20,129 nucleotides of DNA from Berkiella sp964502705 (lineage in GTDB: Bacteria; Pseudomonadota; Gammaproteobacteria; Berkiellales; Berkiellaceae). The stretch's first letter is position 1. Each line of letters starts with the position of its first letter. A model generated the notes under the pieces. It ran no database searches. It had not been told where the DNA came from and saw nothing but the letters and a program-made list of their open reading frames with translations. A program made the position numbers and the translations under genes. The stretch spans positions 1 to 20,129 of the forward strand of contig CAZCXZ010000063.1 in assembly GCA_964502705.1 (NCBI GenBank). Reading direction: 5' to 3'. Below are positions 8,465-16,555 of this stretch, piece by piece.

Positions 8465-9513
8465 TTGTCACCCCGAGTGGGTTGTTCGTTGTTAAATTTT
8501 TCGTAAGCTTCAACTATTTTTTGCACCATGGGGTGACGTACTACATCGCCGGACTCAAAAAAGGTAAAACTCATTCCTGGAATATTTTGTAAAACAGCGA
8601 TAGCTTGTTTTAGCCCTGACTTAACGCCACCAGGTAAATCCACCTGCGTGATGTCGCCTGTTATCACTGCAGTGGAACCAAACCCCAAACGTGTTAAGAA
8701 CATTTTCATTTGTTCCGTGGTGGTATTTTGCGCTTCGTCTAAAATGATGAAGGCATCATTCAAGGTGCGCCCCCGCATATAAGCTAAGGGAGCAAGCTCA
8801 ATAATGTTTCGCTCGATGAGTTTCAGCACGCGATCGGGTCCTAGCATCTCATAGAGCGCATCGTATAAGGGTCTTAAATAAGGATCGATTTTCTGACTTA
8901 AGTCGCCAGGTAGGAAACCTAAGCGCTCGCCCGCTTCAACGGCTGGACGAACTAAAATAATGCGTTTTACCTTTTCAGATTCTAATGCTGCAACGGCACA
9001 TGCGACTGCCAGAAAGGTTTTACCGGTACCAGCAGGCCCAATCCCAAAATTCACATCATTGGATAATACGCTTTTCAAGTAGAGGCGTTGATTCTTGCTG
9101 TGCGGCTTAATCATCCCTTTAGGGGTTTTTATCACAAGATCAGAAGAAGTTACCGCATTTTGTTGTGGTGCTTCTTCAGGATGCGCCTGCTTTTGTTTGG
9201 TTTTTTCTAATTTTTGCGCACTTTCTTGCAAAATAAGATGTACTTTGGCTGGGGTAAGCTCTTCGCCATTTTCAGTTTGCGCATAGAGTCTGTTAATCAG
9301 GTTATGGGCAATGTGAACCGCGTCCTTGTCTCCTAGAATTTGAAAGACACTACCTCGGTTATTAATTTCAACACTAAGCCTTCGTTCAATTTGTCGTAGA
9401 TGTTCATCAAATCGACCGCATAAATTCATCAGCCTGCGGTTATCAACAGGGCTTAAAGAAATCTCGCAAGAACTAATCTTTTCGCTCAACTTGTTGTTTA
9501 CATCCATTACCAT
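8461..9513 (-). CDS. ybeZ: PhoH-like ATPase (YbeZ)
   Basis: Cytosolic P-loop ATPase of the PhoH family that works with YbeY in RNA and ribosome metabolism. The 350-aa sequence has a Walker A motif GPAGTGKT (159-166) and a Walker B FIILDEAQN (255-263), with VRPAVEAGERLGFLPGD and GDITQVDLP between and after them, all characteristic. The N-terminal third includes a charged, Gln-rich linker around residues 97-120. ATG start at 9513 has AGGA 7 bases upstream; a second ATG two codons later is possible. It lies 70 bases after miaB, and its stop overlaps the ybeY GTG. Confidence 0.95.
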   Translation of the reverse strand: MVMDVNNKLSEKISSCEISLSPVDNRRLMNLCGRFDEHLRQIERRLSVEINNRGSVFQILGDKDAVHIAHNLINRLYAQTENGEELTPAKVHLILQESAQKLEKTKQKQAHPEEAPQQNAVTSSDLVIKTPKGMIKPHSKNQRLYLKSVLSNDVNFGIGPAGTGKTFLAVACAVAALESEKVKRIILVRPAVEAGERLGFLPGDLSQKIDPYLRPLYDALYEMLGPDRVLKLIERNIIELAPLAYMRGRTLNDAFIILDEAQNTTTEQMKMFLTRLGFGSTAVITGDITQVDLPGGVKSGLKQAIAVLQNIPGMSFTFFESGDVVRHPMVQKIVEAYEKFNNEQPTRGDK

Positions 9514-9583
9514 GTATATGTCCTAATCCAAATTTAGTCCACGTAACCCTCAACTACCACCTTATCACTAATTGTGTGGAACA

Positions 9584-10909
9584 TTAAGCAATGACTTCTC
9601 CTTTTAATGAGATGCGCAGGACCTCAGTAATGTGTACTGGCACGATTCTTCCCACCAGACTATCGTCACCAATAAAGTTGACGATGCGATTATTTTCAGT
9701 ACGACCTGTGAGCTCATTGGGTGCTTTCTTGGAAGGGCCTGTAACCAGGACAAGTTGTGTACTACCCAACATGCTTTGGCTAATTTGCATAGAGTGCGAC
9801 AGTAATAAATCCTGGAGAATTTGCAGACGCTCTTTTTTAACGTTAAGCGGGACTTGATCGGGTAGCGTAGCTGCAGGTGTGCCAGGTCTTTCGCTAAAGA
9901 TGAAGCTATAGGATTGATCGAATCCGATTGCTTTAACGAGATCGAGTGTTTGCGTAAAGTCTTGGTCGGTTTCGCCTGGGTAGCCAACAATGAAATCGGA
10001 AGAGATGCAAATGTCAGGACGCGCTGCTCTTAATTGACGGATCTTTGATTTATATTCCAAAACGGTATGTCCGCGACCCATGAGATTTAGAATACGATCA
10101 GATCCACTTTGTACGGGTAGATGGCACTGATTAGCTAGCTTAGGTACATCACGATAAGCAGCGATTAAACTGGGTGAAAACTCTTTGGGGTGTGAGGTTG
10201 TGAATCGAATACGTTCGATACCATCGATTTGCGCAACAAAGCGGATGAGTAATCCCAAATCGGCTTGGTGGCCATCATGCATCGGGCCCTGGTAAGCATT
10301 AACGTTTTGGCCTAGCAACGTAATTTCTTTAGCGCCATGTTCAGCTAAATGCGCCACTTCAGCAATCACGTCATCGAACGGACGATTCACTTCTTCGCCG
10401 CGTGTATACGGCACAATGCAATAGGTGCAATATTTACTGCAGCCTTCTTGAATGGAAACAGACGCACAAGGGCCTTCCACTTTGGGGTCTGGTAATTTAT
10501 CGAACTTTTCGATTTCAGGGAAACTGACATCGATAGCGGGTTTGCCATCACGTTTAACGGCATTGATCAACATGGGTAAGCGGTGCAATGTTTGTGGACC
10601 AAAGACCATATCAACATAAGGTGCGCGCTCACGAATAACAGCGCCTTCTTGTGAAGCCACACAACCACCAACGCCAATAATGATGTCGGGACGGATGTCT
10701 TTGATGGCGCGCCAGCGACCCAGCTGTGAAAACACTTTTTCTTGGGCTTTTTCACGGATAGAGCAAGTGTTCATGAGTAAGACATCTGCATTATCAGGGG
10801 AGTCTGCTAACTTCAGACCGTGGGTGGTCTCTAGTAGCTCCGCCATGCGCTTGGAGTCGTACTCATTCATCTGGCAACCCCAGGTTTCTATATATAACTG
10901 CTTGCTCAC
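9584..10909 (-). CDS. miaB: tRNA-2-methylthio-N6-dimethylallyladenosine synthase MiaB
   Basis: Radical-SAM methylthiotransferase that adds a methylthio group to i6A37 of tRNAs reading UNN codons. The 441-aa protein carries three N-terminal cysteines for one [4Fe-4S] cluster (Cys12, Cys49, Cys83) and the radical-SAM triad CSKYCTYC (Cys157, Cys161, Cys164) for the other. SSDFIVGYPGETDQDF is typical, and a TRAM-like RNA-binding domain ends the protein. The start is a GTG that places the N-terminus MSKQLYIETWGCQMNEYDS exactly as in known MiaB; the nearest AAGG lies only about 3 bases away, so the ribosome site is not ideal. It heads the miaB-ybeZ-ybeY-corC-lnt block and diverges from the aminotransferase gene across 128 bases. 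Confidence 0.97.
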   Translation of the reverse strand: MSKQLYIETWGCQMNEYDSKRMAELLETTHGLKLADSPDNADVLLMNTCSIREKAQEKVFSQLGRWRAIKDIRPDIIIGVGGCVASQEGAVIRERAPYVDMVFGPQTLHRLPMLINAVKRDGKPAIDVSFPEIEKFDKLPDPKVEGPCASVSIQEGCSKYCTYCIVPYTRGEEVNRPFDDVIAEVAHLAEHGAKEITLLGQNVNAYQGPMHDGHQADLGLLIRFVAQIDGIERIRFTTSHPKEFSPSLIAAYRDVPKLANQCHLPVQSGSDRILNLMGRGHTVLEYKSKIRQLRAARPDICISSDFIVGYPGETDQDFTQTLDLVKAIGFDQSYSFIFSERPGTPAATLPDQVPLNVKKERLQILQDLLLSHSMQISQSMLGSTQLVLVTGPSKKAPNELTGRTENNRIVNFIGDDSLVGRIVPVHITEVLRISLKGEVIA

Positions 10910-11037
10910 TGCCTTGAAAAACCTTAATTTTGAATAAAATCAAAGCTAAATTTTAACGAGTTTTGCCAGGGGATGCTATTGTTGTGATTAAAAATACGTT
11001 AATTTGTTATTAGCAGGTTTATATTGCAAGGATCCTC

Positions 11038-12297
11038 ATGACACACCATCACATCCCAGGTTTTAGAAAAGTTCCTCGTACCGGGGTCATTTATGTCATG
11101 CACCGCGCGCAAGAGATGGGGTATCACGCCAACGATCTGGAGTGGGTTAATTTAGGGCAAGGAGCACCGCAAACCAATAACATTCCCGGTGCGAGTAAAC
11201 GTGTTGAGCAATTGACGATTGATATGAGCCAGCATGAGTATGCGCCAGTGACCGGGCAAAAAGCCTTGTGTCAAAAAGTGGCGGATCTCTATAACCGCTT
11301 ATATCGTGAAGATAAAAAATCAAAATACACGTGGGAAAATGTCAGCATCAGTGGGGGTGGACGTGTTGCACTTACCCGTATTGTTGCAGCACTTGGCAAC
11401 ATCAATATGGGACATTTTTTACCTGACTATACCGCTTATGAAGAATTGTTAAGTGTGTTTAAAGCCTTTATTCCTATTCCCATTTTATTGTCACCCGAAT
11501 TTGGTTATAAAGTACCGCTTGAACAAATTAAAAAAGAAGTGATGGGTCGTGGCCTGCAAGCTTTGCTTATCAGTAATCCATGCAACCCAACGGGACAAGT
11601 GATTAAAGACGAGTTGTTAAATGACTGGGTGCAATTAGCAAAATCTCTGCGTTGTTCAATGATTTTTGATGAATTTTATTCGCACTATATTTATGATTCG
11701 GCATCTCGTGGCGAATTTCCAACCACGAATTCTGCAACGGCTTTTGTTGATGATGTTAACCAAGATCCCATTATTATTGTAGATGGATTAACCAAAAATT
11801 GGCGTTATCCTGGTTGGCGTCTTAGCTGGACCGTTGGCCCAGTTGATGTAATAGAAAACATTGCCAGTGCAGGTTCATTCCTTGATGGCGGTGCATCGAA
11901 TCTTTTTCAGGCACAAGCGTTGCATTTATTGGAACCGGAGTATGTGAAACAAGAAGCACTTGCGTTACAAAAGTGTTTTCAAGAAAAGCGCGATTATATG
12001 TTGCATCGATTAAATGAAATGAAGATCCAAACAGAAGTCGTTCCTGAGGGCGCTTTTTATGTATGGGCGAATTTATCGGGTTTACCAAAACCCATTCAAG
12101 ATGGCATGGCTTTCTTTGAAGCGGGTTTGCGCGAAAAAGTGATCACCGTTCCTGGTGTATTTTTTGATGTGAATCCAGAAAAGCGCCGCTCTCATGCTCA
12201 ATATGGGCAATACGCCAGAATCAGTTTTGGGCCAGAGATGAGTGCTATTGAAAAAGGGCTCAACGGATTGGAACGTGCCATTTTGAAAGTAAGTTAA
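11038..12297 (+). CDS. Class I/II PLP-dependent aminotransferase, substrate unknown
   Basis: A fold-type I aminotransferase of 419 aa. Hallmarks: YAPVTGQKALCQKVADLY at the N-terminal domain entry, SNPCNPTGQ with Asn183, FDEFYSHY with Asp211 and Tyr214, the PLP-binding Lys253 in DGLTKNWRYPGWR, and the carboxylate-binding Arg261 nearby; a late Arg in ARISFGP would bind the substrate alpha-carboxylate. The ATG start has AAGGA 6 bases upstream. I cannot assign the amino donor; it is not an obvious AspC, AlaA or HisC by eye. It is followed 104 bases later by ddl on the same strand, but a candidate promoter lies between them, so co-regulation is not certain. Family assignment is secure, reaction open. 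Confidence 0.88.
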   Translation: MTHHHIPGFRKVPRTGVIYVMHRAQEMGYHANDLEWVNLGQGAPQTNNIPGASKRVEQLTIDMSQHEYAPVTGQKALCQKVADLYNRLYREDKKSKYTWENVSISGGGRVALTRIVAALGNINMGHFLPDYTAYEELLSVFKAFIPIPILLSPEFGYKVPLEQIKKEVMGRGLQALLISNPCNPTGQVIKDELLNDWVQLAKSLRCSMIFDEFYSHYIYDSASRGEFPTTNSATAFVDDVNQDPIIIVDGLTKNWRYPGWRLSWTVGPVDVIENIASAGSFLDGGASNLFQAQALHLLEPEYVKQEALALQKCFQEKRDYMLHRLNEMKIQTEVVPEGAFYVWANLSGLPKPIQDGMAFFEAGLREKVITVPGVFFDVNPEKRRSHAQYGQYARISFGPEMSAIEKGLNGLERAILKVS

Positions 12298-12309
12298 ATA
12301 ATTATGAAT

Positions 12310-12339
12310 TTGCCGCCCTCTAAGATTAACTTGTACAAT
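12310..12339 (+). promoter_or_regulatory. Candidate sigma-70 promoter of ddl
   Basis: A -35-like TTGCCG (12310-12315) is followed after 18 bases by TACAAT (12334-12339), matching the -10 consensus in five of six positions. It would start transcription about 55 bases before the ddl GTG. No terminator is visible after the aminotransferase, so read-through could add to expression. The call is by pattern only. Confidence 0.4.
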
Positions 12340-12401
12340 TATAGAGACAGCACAAAATAAAAAAGCAAATTAACTAAGTTATGCAGATCCAAGGAGTGAG
12401 C

Positions 12402-13526
12402 GTGAAAAATATATTAGTGATATGTGGTGGAAAGTCTGCAGAACACGAAGTTTCTTTGATGTCAGCGCGTAACATTGTAAGTGCAATGGATAGAAGCGCG
12501 TTTACGCCGATCACCATTGTGATTAGCCGCACAGGCAGTTGGCATCTGTTAAATGAACAAGCCTTTTTTGAAGAACGCACCGATTTTGATCAAGTTATTC
12601 TTGCCGGTGAAACCTGCACATTGATGCGCTTGCCTAAGCAAACCATTTTATTAACCCTTTCGGGCAAACAGCTGCCAATTGATGCTGCATTTCCTTTAGT
12701 GCATGGCCCGATGGGCGAAGATGGTACCTTGCAAGGCTTGTTAGAAATGATGAGCATTCCCTATGTAGGCGCAGGCGTGCTTTCCTCAGCAATTGGCATG
12801 GATAAAGACATGTTAAAACAAGTGCTGGCGCAAAAGGATATTCCGGTAGGTGCTTTTATTGCCCTAACTGATCAACAGTGTATTCCTTCTTTTGAAGAAG
12901 CAACCAAGCAATTAGATTCCAACATCTTGTTCATTAAGCCTGCAGTGATGGGATCATCCGTGGGAGTGAGCAAGGTTGATAATCAAGCAACTTATGAAGC
13001 AGCCATCGCACAAGCCTTTTTGTATAGCTTTAAAGTACTCATAGAAAAATATTTGCCGGGCAGAGAAGTCGAGTGCTCTGTATTAGGTAATAATCACCCA
13101 GTTGCCTCTTGTGTTGGTGAAGTGGTGCCGCATCATGAATTTTATTCCTACGAAGCTAAATATTTAGATCCTAATGGTGCAGAGTTAATCATTCCTGCAA
13201 AATTGACGCCACAGTTGGCCGATGAAGTGCGTCATATCGCAGTTCGAGCATTTCAAGCCATTGAATGTAAAGGGTTCGCGCGTGTAGATTTTTTTATCAC
13301 CCATGATAATCAAATTTATGTGAACGAATTGAACACCATTCCAGGTTTTACGGCAATTAGCATGTATCCGAAAATGTGGGAAGCTTCAGGATTGGCTTAC
13401 ACGACGCTGATCAGTAAATTAATTGATTTTGCTTATGAAGAATTTGCTGCAAAACAAGCAATCCATTTATCGCCTGATTGTGCATTGCTAGAAAAATCGA
13501 ATGCGTTATTGCATACCGCAATCTAA
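12402..13526 (+). CDS. ddl: D-alanine--D-alanine ligase (DdlA-length)
   Basis: ATP-grasp ligase that makes the D-Ala-D-Ala dipeptide for peptidoglycan precursors in the cytoplasm. Motifs: GGKSAEHEVSL near the N-terminus, HGPMGEDG (about residues 101-108), KPAVMGSSVGVSK (phosphate-binding loop, about 179-191), the omega-loop FYSYEAKY whose Tyr is typical of D-Ala rather than D-lactate enzymes, and NELNTIPGFTAISMYP (about 308-323). At 374 aa it has the longer DdlA type length. I chose the GTG at 12402, which has AAGGAG at optimal spacing (5 bases); an in-frame ATG 21 bases earlier would place that AAGGAG inside the gene. It stands alone here, away from the mur/fts cluster. Confidence 0.95.
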   Translation: MKNILVICGGKSAEHEVSLMSARNIVSAMDRSAFTPITIVISRTGSWHLLNEQAFFEERTDFDQVILAGETCTLMRLPKQTILLTLSGKQLPIDAAFPLVHGPMGEDGTLQGLLEMMSIPYVGAGVLSSAIGMDKDMLKQVLAQKDIPVGAFIALTDQQCIPSFEEATKQLDSNILFIKPAVMGSSVGVSKVDNQATYEAAIAQAFLYSFKVLIEKYLPGREVECSVLGNNHPVASCVGEVVPHHEFYSYEAKYLDPNGAELIIPAKLTPQLADEVRHIAVRAFQAIECKGFARVDFFITHDNQIYVNELNTIPGFTAISMYPKMWEASGLAYTTLISKLIDFAYEEFAAKQAIHLSPDCALLEKSNALLHTAI

Positions 13527-13534
13527 TGACAATA

Positions 13535-13560
13535 GCGCTTATCTTTCACAAGATAAGCGC
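13535..13560. terminator. Hairpin shared by convergent ddl and 181-aa gene
   Basis: A perfect 11-bp stem (13535-13545 with 13550-13560, arms GCGCTTATCTT and AAGATAAGCGC) with a 4-base loop sits 8 bases past the ddl stop and is followed on the plus strand by CGATTTTATT. It also lies 8 bases beyond the stop of the minus-strand gene, so it can serve both directions. The U-tract is short but present on the ddl side. Confidence 0.75.
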
Positions 13561-13568
13561 CGATTTTA

Positions 13569-14114
13569 TTACAATTTAGCTCGAGTTTGCTGTCTATTAT
13601 GGTCGTTTGTTTTACGGGGCTCAGGTAGGTAGTCACTTAACGAAACGAAATGCGGTGTATAGTGATGACCTTCTTCATCTGAAGACAACTCATAATCGTC
13701 TTCTGCATCATCAGTTGTCGACATTTCACGTAACTGTTCAGTTAATTCAGAAAGTCTTCTAGACGCCACATCTGCTCTTAATTTGCTGCGATTATAAATT
13801 TCAATTCGGTTACCATCATGGAGTTCATAACTTAATCCATTCCTTTTGAGAAGGTAAGTTGTGCTTTCAGGAAAGATAATATTACTTTCACGCAACATAT
13901 CAAAAAATTCGGTTAAATATTTGTTACTGGGATTAATGGCAATATTTTTTGGGTTGCGAGATTGTAATGGATCAATCGCAACTAATAAATCAAGTGAAAT
14001 TCGCTTCTTATCTGAAGCGGTAAGATTTTTATATGCATGTCGTTGATCGTCATATTGGAGTTTTTCTACAATATAATGAACAGTGTGTTGTAAGTGGCGG
14101 AGTTGATAAGACAT
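13569..14114 (-). CDS. Unrecognised 181-aa protein with acidic serine-rich segment
   Basis: I do not recognise a family. The protein is soluble-looking, with no signal peptide or membrane segment. Residues 1-130 are mixed charged and probably helical (LRHLQHTVHYIVEKLQYDDQ). Around 131-148 there is an acidic, Ser/Thr-rich stretch (TTDDAEDDYELSSDEEG) resembling eukaryotic casein-kinase-II-type sites, then a proline-containing basic tail ending in QQTRAKL. Expression signals are good: AAGGAG upstream of the ATG, and a promoter with a perfect TTGACA box. The gene stands alone, convergent with ddl across a shared hairpin. A secreted effector is one possibility, given the eukaryote-like tail and lack of relatives, but that is inference. 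It could equally be a lineage-specific cytosolic protein. Confidence 0.75.
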   Translation of the reverse strand: MSYQLRHLQHTVHYIVEKLQYDDQRHAYKNLTASDKKRISLDLLVAIDPLQSRNPKNIAINPSNKYLTEFFDMLRESNIIFPESTTYLLKRNGLSYELHDGNRIEIYNRSKLRADVASRRLSELTEQLREMSTTDDAEDDYELSSDEEGHHYTPHFVSLSDYLPEPRKTNDHNRQQTRAKL

Positions 14115-14179
14115 GTGACTCTCTCCTTGTGGGTGAGAACTGTGCAGAGGGGCTGCGCTTTTTGTCTGACTACATTTTC

Positions 14180-14208
14180 AAGATATGAAAAATTAGGATG
14201 AGTGTCAA
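14180..14208 (-). promoter_or_regulatory. Sigma-70 promoter of the 181-aa gene
   Basis: On the minus strand a perfect -35 TTGACA (14203-14208) is separated by exactly 17 bases from TATCTT (14180-14185). It points at the orphan gene and would give a leader of about 60 bases containing its AAGGAG ribosome site. This is the best promoter match I saw in the window. Confidence 0.6.
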
Positions 14209-14243
14209 ATAAGAAAAAAACTGCAAATATCACGCCAATTTAA

Positions 14244-14600
14244 TTAAATTAATGCCATGATCCAAATAATCAAAGCATTCAACATACTAAGAAATACGCT
14301 GGCAGAGCCCATATCCTTAGCTTTCTTTGACAGGGGATGCTTCTCTGTTGAGATCCTATCTATTGCAGCTTCAATTGCAGAGTTAAGAAGCTCTACAATT
14401 AATACCAGTAGTAATGCACCAATTAATATGGCCTTCGTAAACAATGGGAGTTTTAACATAATCGCCACAGGGATCAGTATCAAGCAAGCAATCACTTCCA
14501 AAGTAAATGCAGGTTCCGTCTTAAATGCTGCATACAGACCTTCCATGGAATAGCCAGTCGCCTTCACTAAACGAACAATATGGAACGTAATTATTTTCAT
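14244..14600 (-). CDS. dgkA: Diacylglycerol kinase DgkA
   Basis: Small integral inner-membrane kinase that phosphorylates diacylglycerol to phosphatidic acid, recycling lipid released during membrane-derived glucan or LPS modification. The 118-aa length fits (122 in E. coli). Three hydrophobic segments are visible (about residues 35-50, 55-72, 98-116). The catalytic block VELLNSAIEAAIDRI contains Glu70, Asn73 and Glu77, followed by KKAKDMGSASV. The amphipathic start KATGYSMEGLYAAFKTEPAFTLE also matches. ATG start with a poor ribosome site, 39 bases after the nitrilase-family gene, so it is probably the last gene of that operon. Confidence 0.95.
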   Translation of the reverse strand: MKIITFHIVRLVKATGYSMEGLYAAFKTEPAFTLEVIACLILIPVAIMLKLPLFTKAILIGALLLVLIVELLNSAIEAAIDRISTEKHPLSKKAKDMGSASVFLSMLNALIIWIMALI

Positions 14601-14639
14601 ATAGTTTGCAACCTGAGTATGTCTAACCTGAATTGCTGT

Positions 14640-15512
14640 TTAAATTTCACTGGGTGCTTGTGGATAAGGTGCATTGCTCATCGCTTGATAATCGCGAAAT
14701 TGATGGACTTGTCCCTCTACACGAACTTGTTCAAGCAACGCATCATCACATTGCCCTATCATAATGGCTTCTTGATTACTTTCGCCTTGCGCAACAACGC
14801 CATCTTCAGGAAAGCCATTATCAATCGGTGAAAACAAGTTGGCTTGGCCATGTAGTGTTTCTTTGTCGCCACCAAAGGTCACATTTCCAACCACACTAGA
14901 CATTAAAACGTAGCATTGGTTTTCTAACGCACGCGCCCGGCAAGAATAAAAGACACGATTAAAACCTTGCTTAGAAGGCGTATAACTGGGAACTAAAATC
15001 AATCGAGCTCCATCATTCGTGAGATTGCGTACAATTTCAGGAAATTCGCTATCATAGCAAACGGCAATACCAATTAACCCTAAGCTGGTCTTAAACAAGG
15101 TTTGTGTATTGCCGGACTGTAAGAGCTGATCAGATTTTTCACTGGCCACTAATTGAAGCTTATCTTGATAGCCATAGTTGCCAGATGGGCCAAAAAAATA
15201 AGCGCGATTATGAAATCGATTCGCTGACGCTTGTACAGTAATGGTGCCTGGTTGAATATAGAGTTCAGAATTAACCGCCAGTTGTTGAAAAAATTCCAAA
15301 TAGCGAGGTAGCATCACTTGGATTTGTGTAAACAGTGTTAAATCATTAGGTGCCGTACCGCTGGCAATTTCAATGCCTGCATATTCAGGCAAGGCTAACA
15401 GTTGTGCACCATTTAACTTTGCTTGCATCGCAAGGTTGGTTTGTTTGTTCGTAAAGGCTTTCCAATCTAAAGAAGGCTCAATAACATATTGTGATGCTGC
15501 AACCGTAATCAT
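14640..15512 (-). CDS. Nitrilase-superfamily carbon-nitrogen hydrolase
   Basis: An amidohydrolase-like protein of the nitrilase superfamily, cytosolic, 290 aa. The catalytic triad is visible: Glu43 in LALPEYAG, Lys118 in GYQDKLQLV, Cys152 in GIAVCYDSEFPE. The RARALENQCYVLMSS block is also typical. The substrate is unknown. The ATG at 15512 overlaps the upstream GNAT stop (ATGA), so I prefer it to a TTG five codons earlier. In some bacteria, for example Bacillus YhcX-type proteins, a GNAT domain and a carbon-nitrogen hydrolase domain are fused in this same order; here they are two overlapping genes. That supports a joint pathway, perhaps acylation and deacylation of a small amine, which is inference. 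Confidence 0.9.
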   Translation of the reverse strand: MITVAASQYVIEPSLDWKAFTNKQTNLAMQAKLNGAQLLALPEYAGIEIASGTAPNDLTLFTQIQVMLPRYLEFFQQLAVNSELYIQPGTITVQASANRFHNRAYFFGPSGNYGYQDKLQLVASEKSDQLLQSGNTQTLFKTSLGLIGIAVCYDSEFPEIVRNLTNDGARLILVPSYTPSKQGFNRVFYSCRARALENQCYVLMSSVVGNVTFGGDKETLHGQANLFSPIDNGFPEDGVVAQGESNQEAIMIGQCDDALLEQVRVEGQVHQFRDYQAMSNAPYPQAPSEI

Positions 15513-16099
15513 AATGTTTTTGTCCAAAATACCATAGGTTTACGAGTTTGTTCCGCACTATTAATTTCTTTCCATTCATAATAGGCAATCAGTTCAGGAT
15601 GTTGCTGATAGCCAAAATGTTTCCAAATAGAATCTAGTGAAACATAATCATCAGGTCGCCTAGGGTCGTTTTCATCTCTTGCAACAGCACAAAAAGCGGT
15701 TACGCTGCTACCATAAGCAACGGCTGCATTTTCTCTTTCATGAAAAAATTGGCGATACACACCTTTGCCACGATATTGTGGTAACACGACAGACTCTCCG
15801 AAGTAAAATATTTTATTAATCGGCATATTTTTTTCAATGAAAGGCTGTTGGCACTCAGGCGTTTCAAATTCTAAAGGAATGGCAGAAGATACGCCTACCA
15901 CTTCATGGCCATTTTTAACAATGACGAGTACGGACTCTTTGCAGGCGACATAGGTTTGAAGATATTTTAATTCATATTCCATATTGCCTTGATACAAATA
16001 AGGGTATTCTTTGAACACAGTAAGGCGCAATTTTGCCAGATCATCAATATAGGATAATGCCTGGTTGCCTTTAAAACGTTGTATTGATAATTCGCTCAA
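15509..16099 (-). CDS. GNAT-family N-acetyltransferase
   Basis: A GCN5-related acetyltransferase of 196 aa. The acetyl-CoA-binding motif A is clear: ESVVLPQYRGKGVYRQFF with R-G-K-G at residues 110-113; motif D/C strands precede it (LVIVKNGHEVVGVSSAIP). The acceptor is unknown. The start is a TTG with GAGGG 7 bases upstream; the next in-frame ATG would remove the first 40 residues, including the LRLTVFKEYPYLY segment expected at the domain start, so TTG is likely. It lies 3 bases after the NTF2-like gene and overlaps the nitrilase-family gene by 4 bases. Its closest architecture, as I recall the family, is the N-terminal half of GNAT/carbon-nitrogen-hydrolase fusions. Confidence 0.87.
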   Translation of the reverse strand: MSELSIQRFKGNQALSYIDDLAKLRLTVFKEYPYLYQGNMEYELKYLQTYVACKESVLVIVKNGHEVVGVSSAIPLEFETPECQQPFIEKNMPINKIFYFGESVVLPQYRGKGVYRQFFHERENAAVAYGSSVTAFCAVARDENDPRRPDDYVSLDSIWKHFGYQQHPELIAYYEWKEINSAEQTRKPMVFWTKTL

Positions 16100-16102
16100 A
16101 CC

Positions 16103-16507
16103 TTAACCCTCAACCTGCTTTAACCAATGCTGTAAATTGTAATAATTTGTTACTCGAGAAATCTTGTTATTTCTGATATCAAAAAAAGCGCCGCAGCGTA
16201 GTTCATAGAGTTGATTGCTGGCAGTGGGTAATCCTTTATCGGTTTTTTTATAGGTGCCCACTACTGTAAATTCAGCACTTGCTCGTTCTCCATCTGGAGT
16301 GGCCATAATAACCAAATCCTTAATATTTTCTTGGTAGGCGTCGTCCATTCGTGCCATAAACTGTGTAAATGCCGCAATACCGATTTCTCGCTCGCCTTGG
16401 TTAATGTCATGAATGACATCATCATTGAGTAAAGCTAAGAACGCTGGAATGTCGCGTTGATTAAATTTTTCATAGTATTGTTGAATGAGTGCTAAGGTAT
16501 TATTCAT
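16103..16507 (-). CDS. NTF2-like ketosteroid-isomerase-related protein
   Basis: A small cone-shaped-fold protein of the SnoaL/NTF2-like superfamily, 134 aa. The segment ALLNDDVIHDINQGEREIG and the ending RVTNYYNLQHWLKQV match the ketosteroid-isomerase-related group known from proteobacteria; no member of that group has a reaction I can name with certainty. The ATG at 16507 has GGA 8 bases upstream. An ATG four codons earlier (16519) has no ribosome site, so I did not use it. It is the first gene of a four-gene minus-strand operon with GNAT, nitrilase-family and dgkA, and diverges from the DUF4166 gene over 48 bases containing a palindrome. Confidence 0.85.
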   Translation of the reverse strand: MNNTLALIQQYYEKFNQRDIPAFLALLNDDVIHDINQGEREIGIAAFTQFMARMDDAYQENIKDLVIMATPDGERASAEFTVVGTYKKTDKGLPTASNQLYELRCGAFFDIRNNKISRVTNYYNLQHWLKQVEG

Positions 16508-16526
16508 AAAAGGTTCCATCTATTAT

Positions 16527-16544
16527 TTTAGTTTCTAAACTAAA
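16527..16544. promoter_or_regulatory. Operator-like palindrome in divergent gap
   Basis: TTTAGTTTctAAACTAAA is a perfect 8-bp inverted repeat with a 2-base centre, in the middle of the 48-base gap between the NTF2-like gene (minus) and the DUF4166 gene (plus). Its size and symmetry fit a dimeric repressor site of TetR or MarR type. It must overlap the promoters of both genes, since there is no other room, so binding would control both. No regulator gene is adjacent in this window. Confidence 0.5.
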
Positions 16545-16555
16545 GGTATAATTCC

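Noticed and set aside
9604..9990. 128-aa open frame overlapping the 3' part of miaB in another frame of the same strand
   Set aside because: It lies wholly within the well-conserved MiaB sequence, has no ribosome site, and is rich in unlikely residue runs; a frame shadow.
12381..12401. ATG at 12381 as the ddl start
   Set aside because: The AAGGAG at 12391-12396 would be inside the gene; it is ideally placed for the GTG at 12402, where family similarity begins.
15513..15527. TTG start five codons earlier for the nitrilase-family gene
   Set aside because: The ATG at 15512 forms a typical ATGA overlap with the GNAT stop and fits the family N-terminus.
16547..16552. Perfect TATAAT just before the DUF4166 start
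   Set aside because: It ends 3 bases before the GTG, so transcription from it would begin at or beyond the start codon, and no -35 lies at proper spacing.
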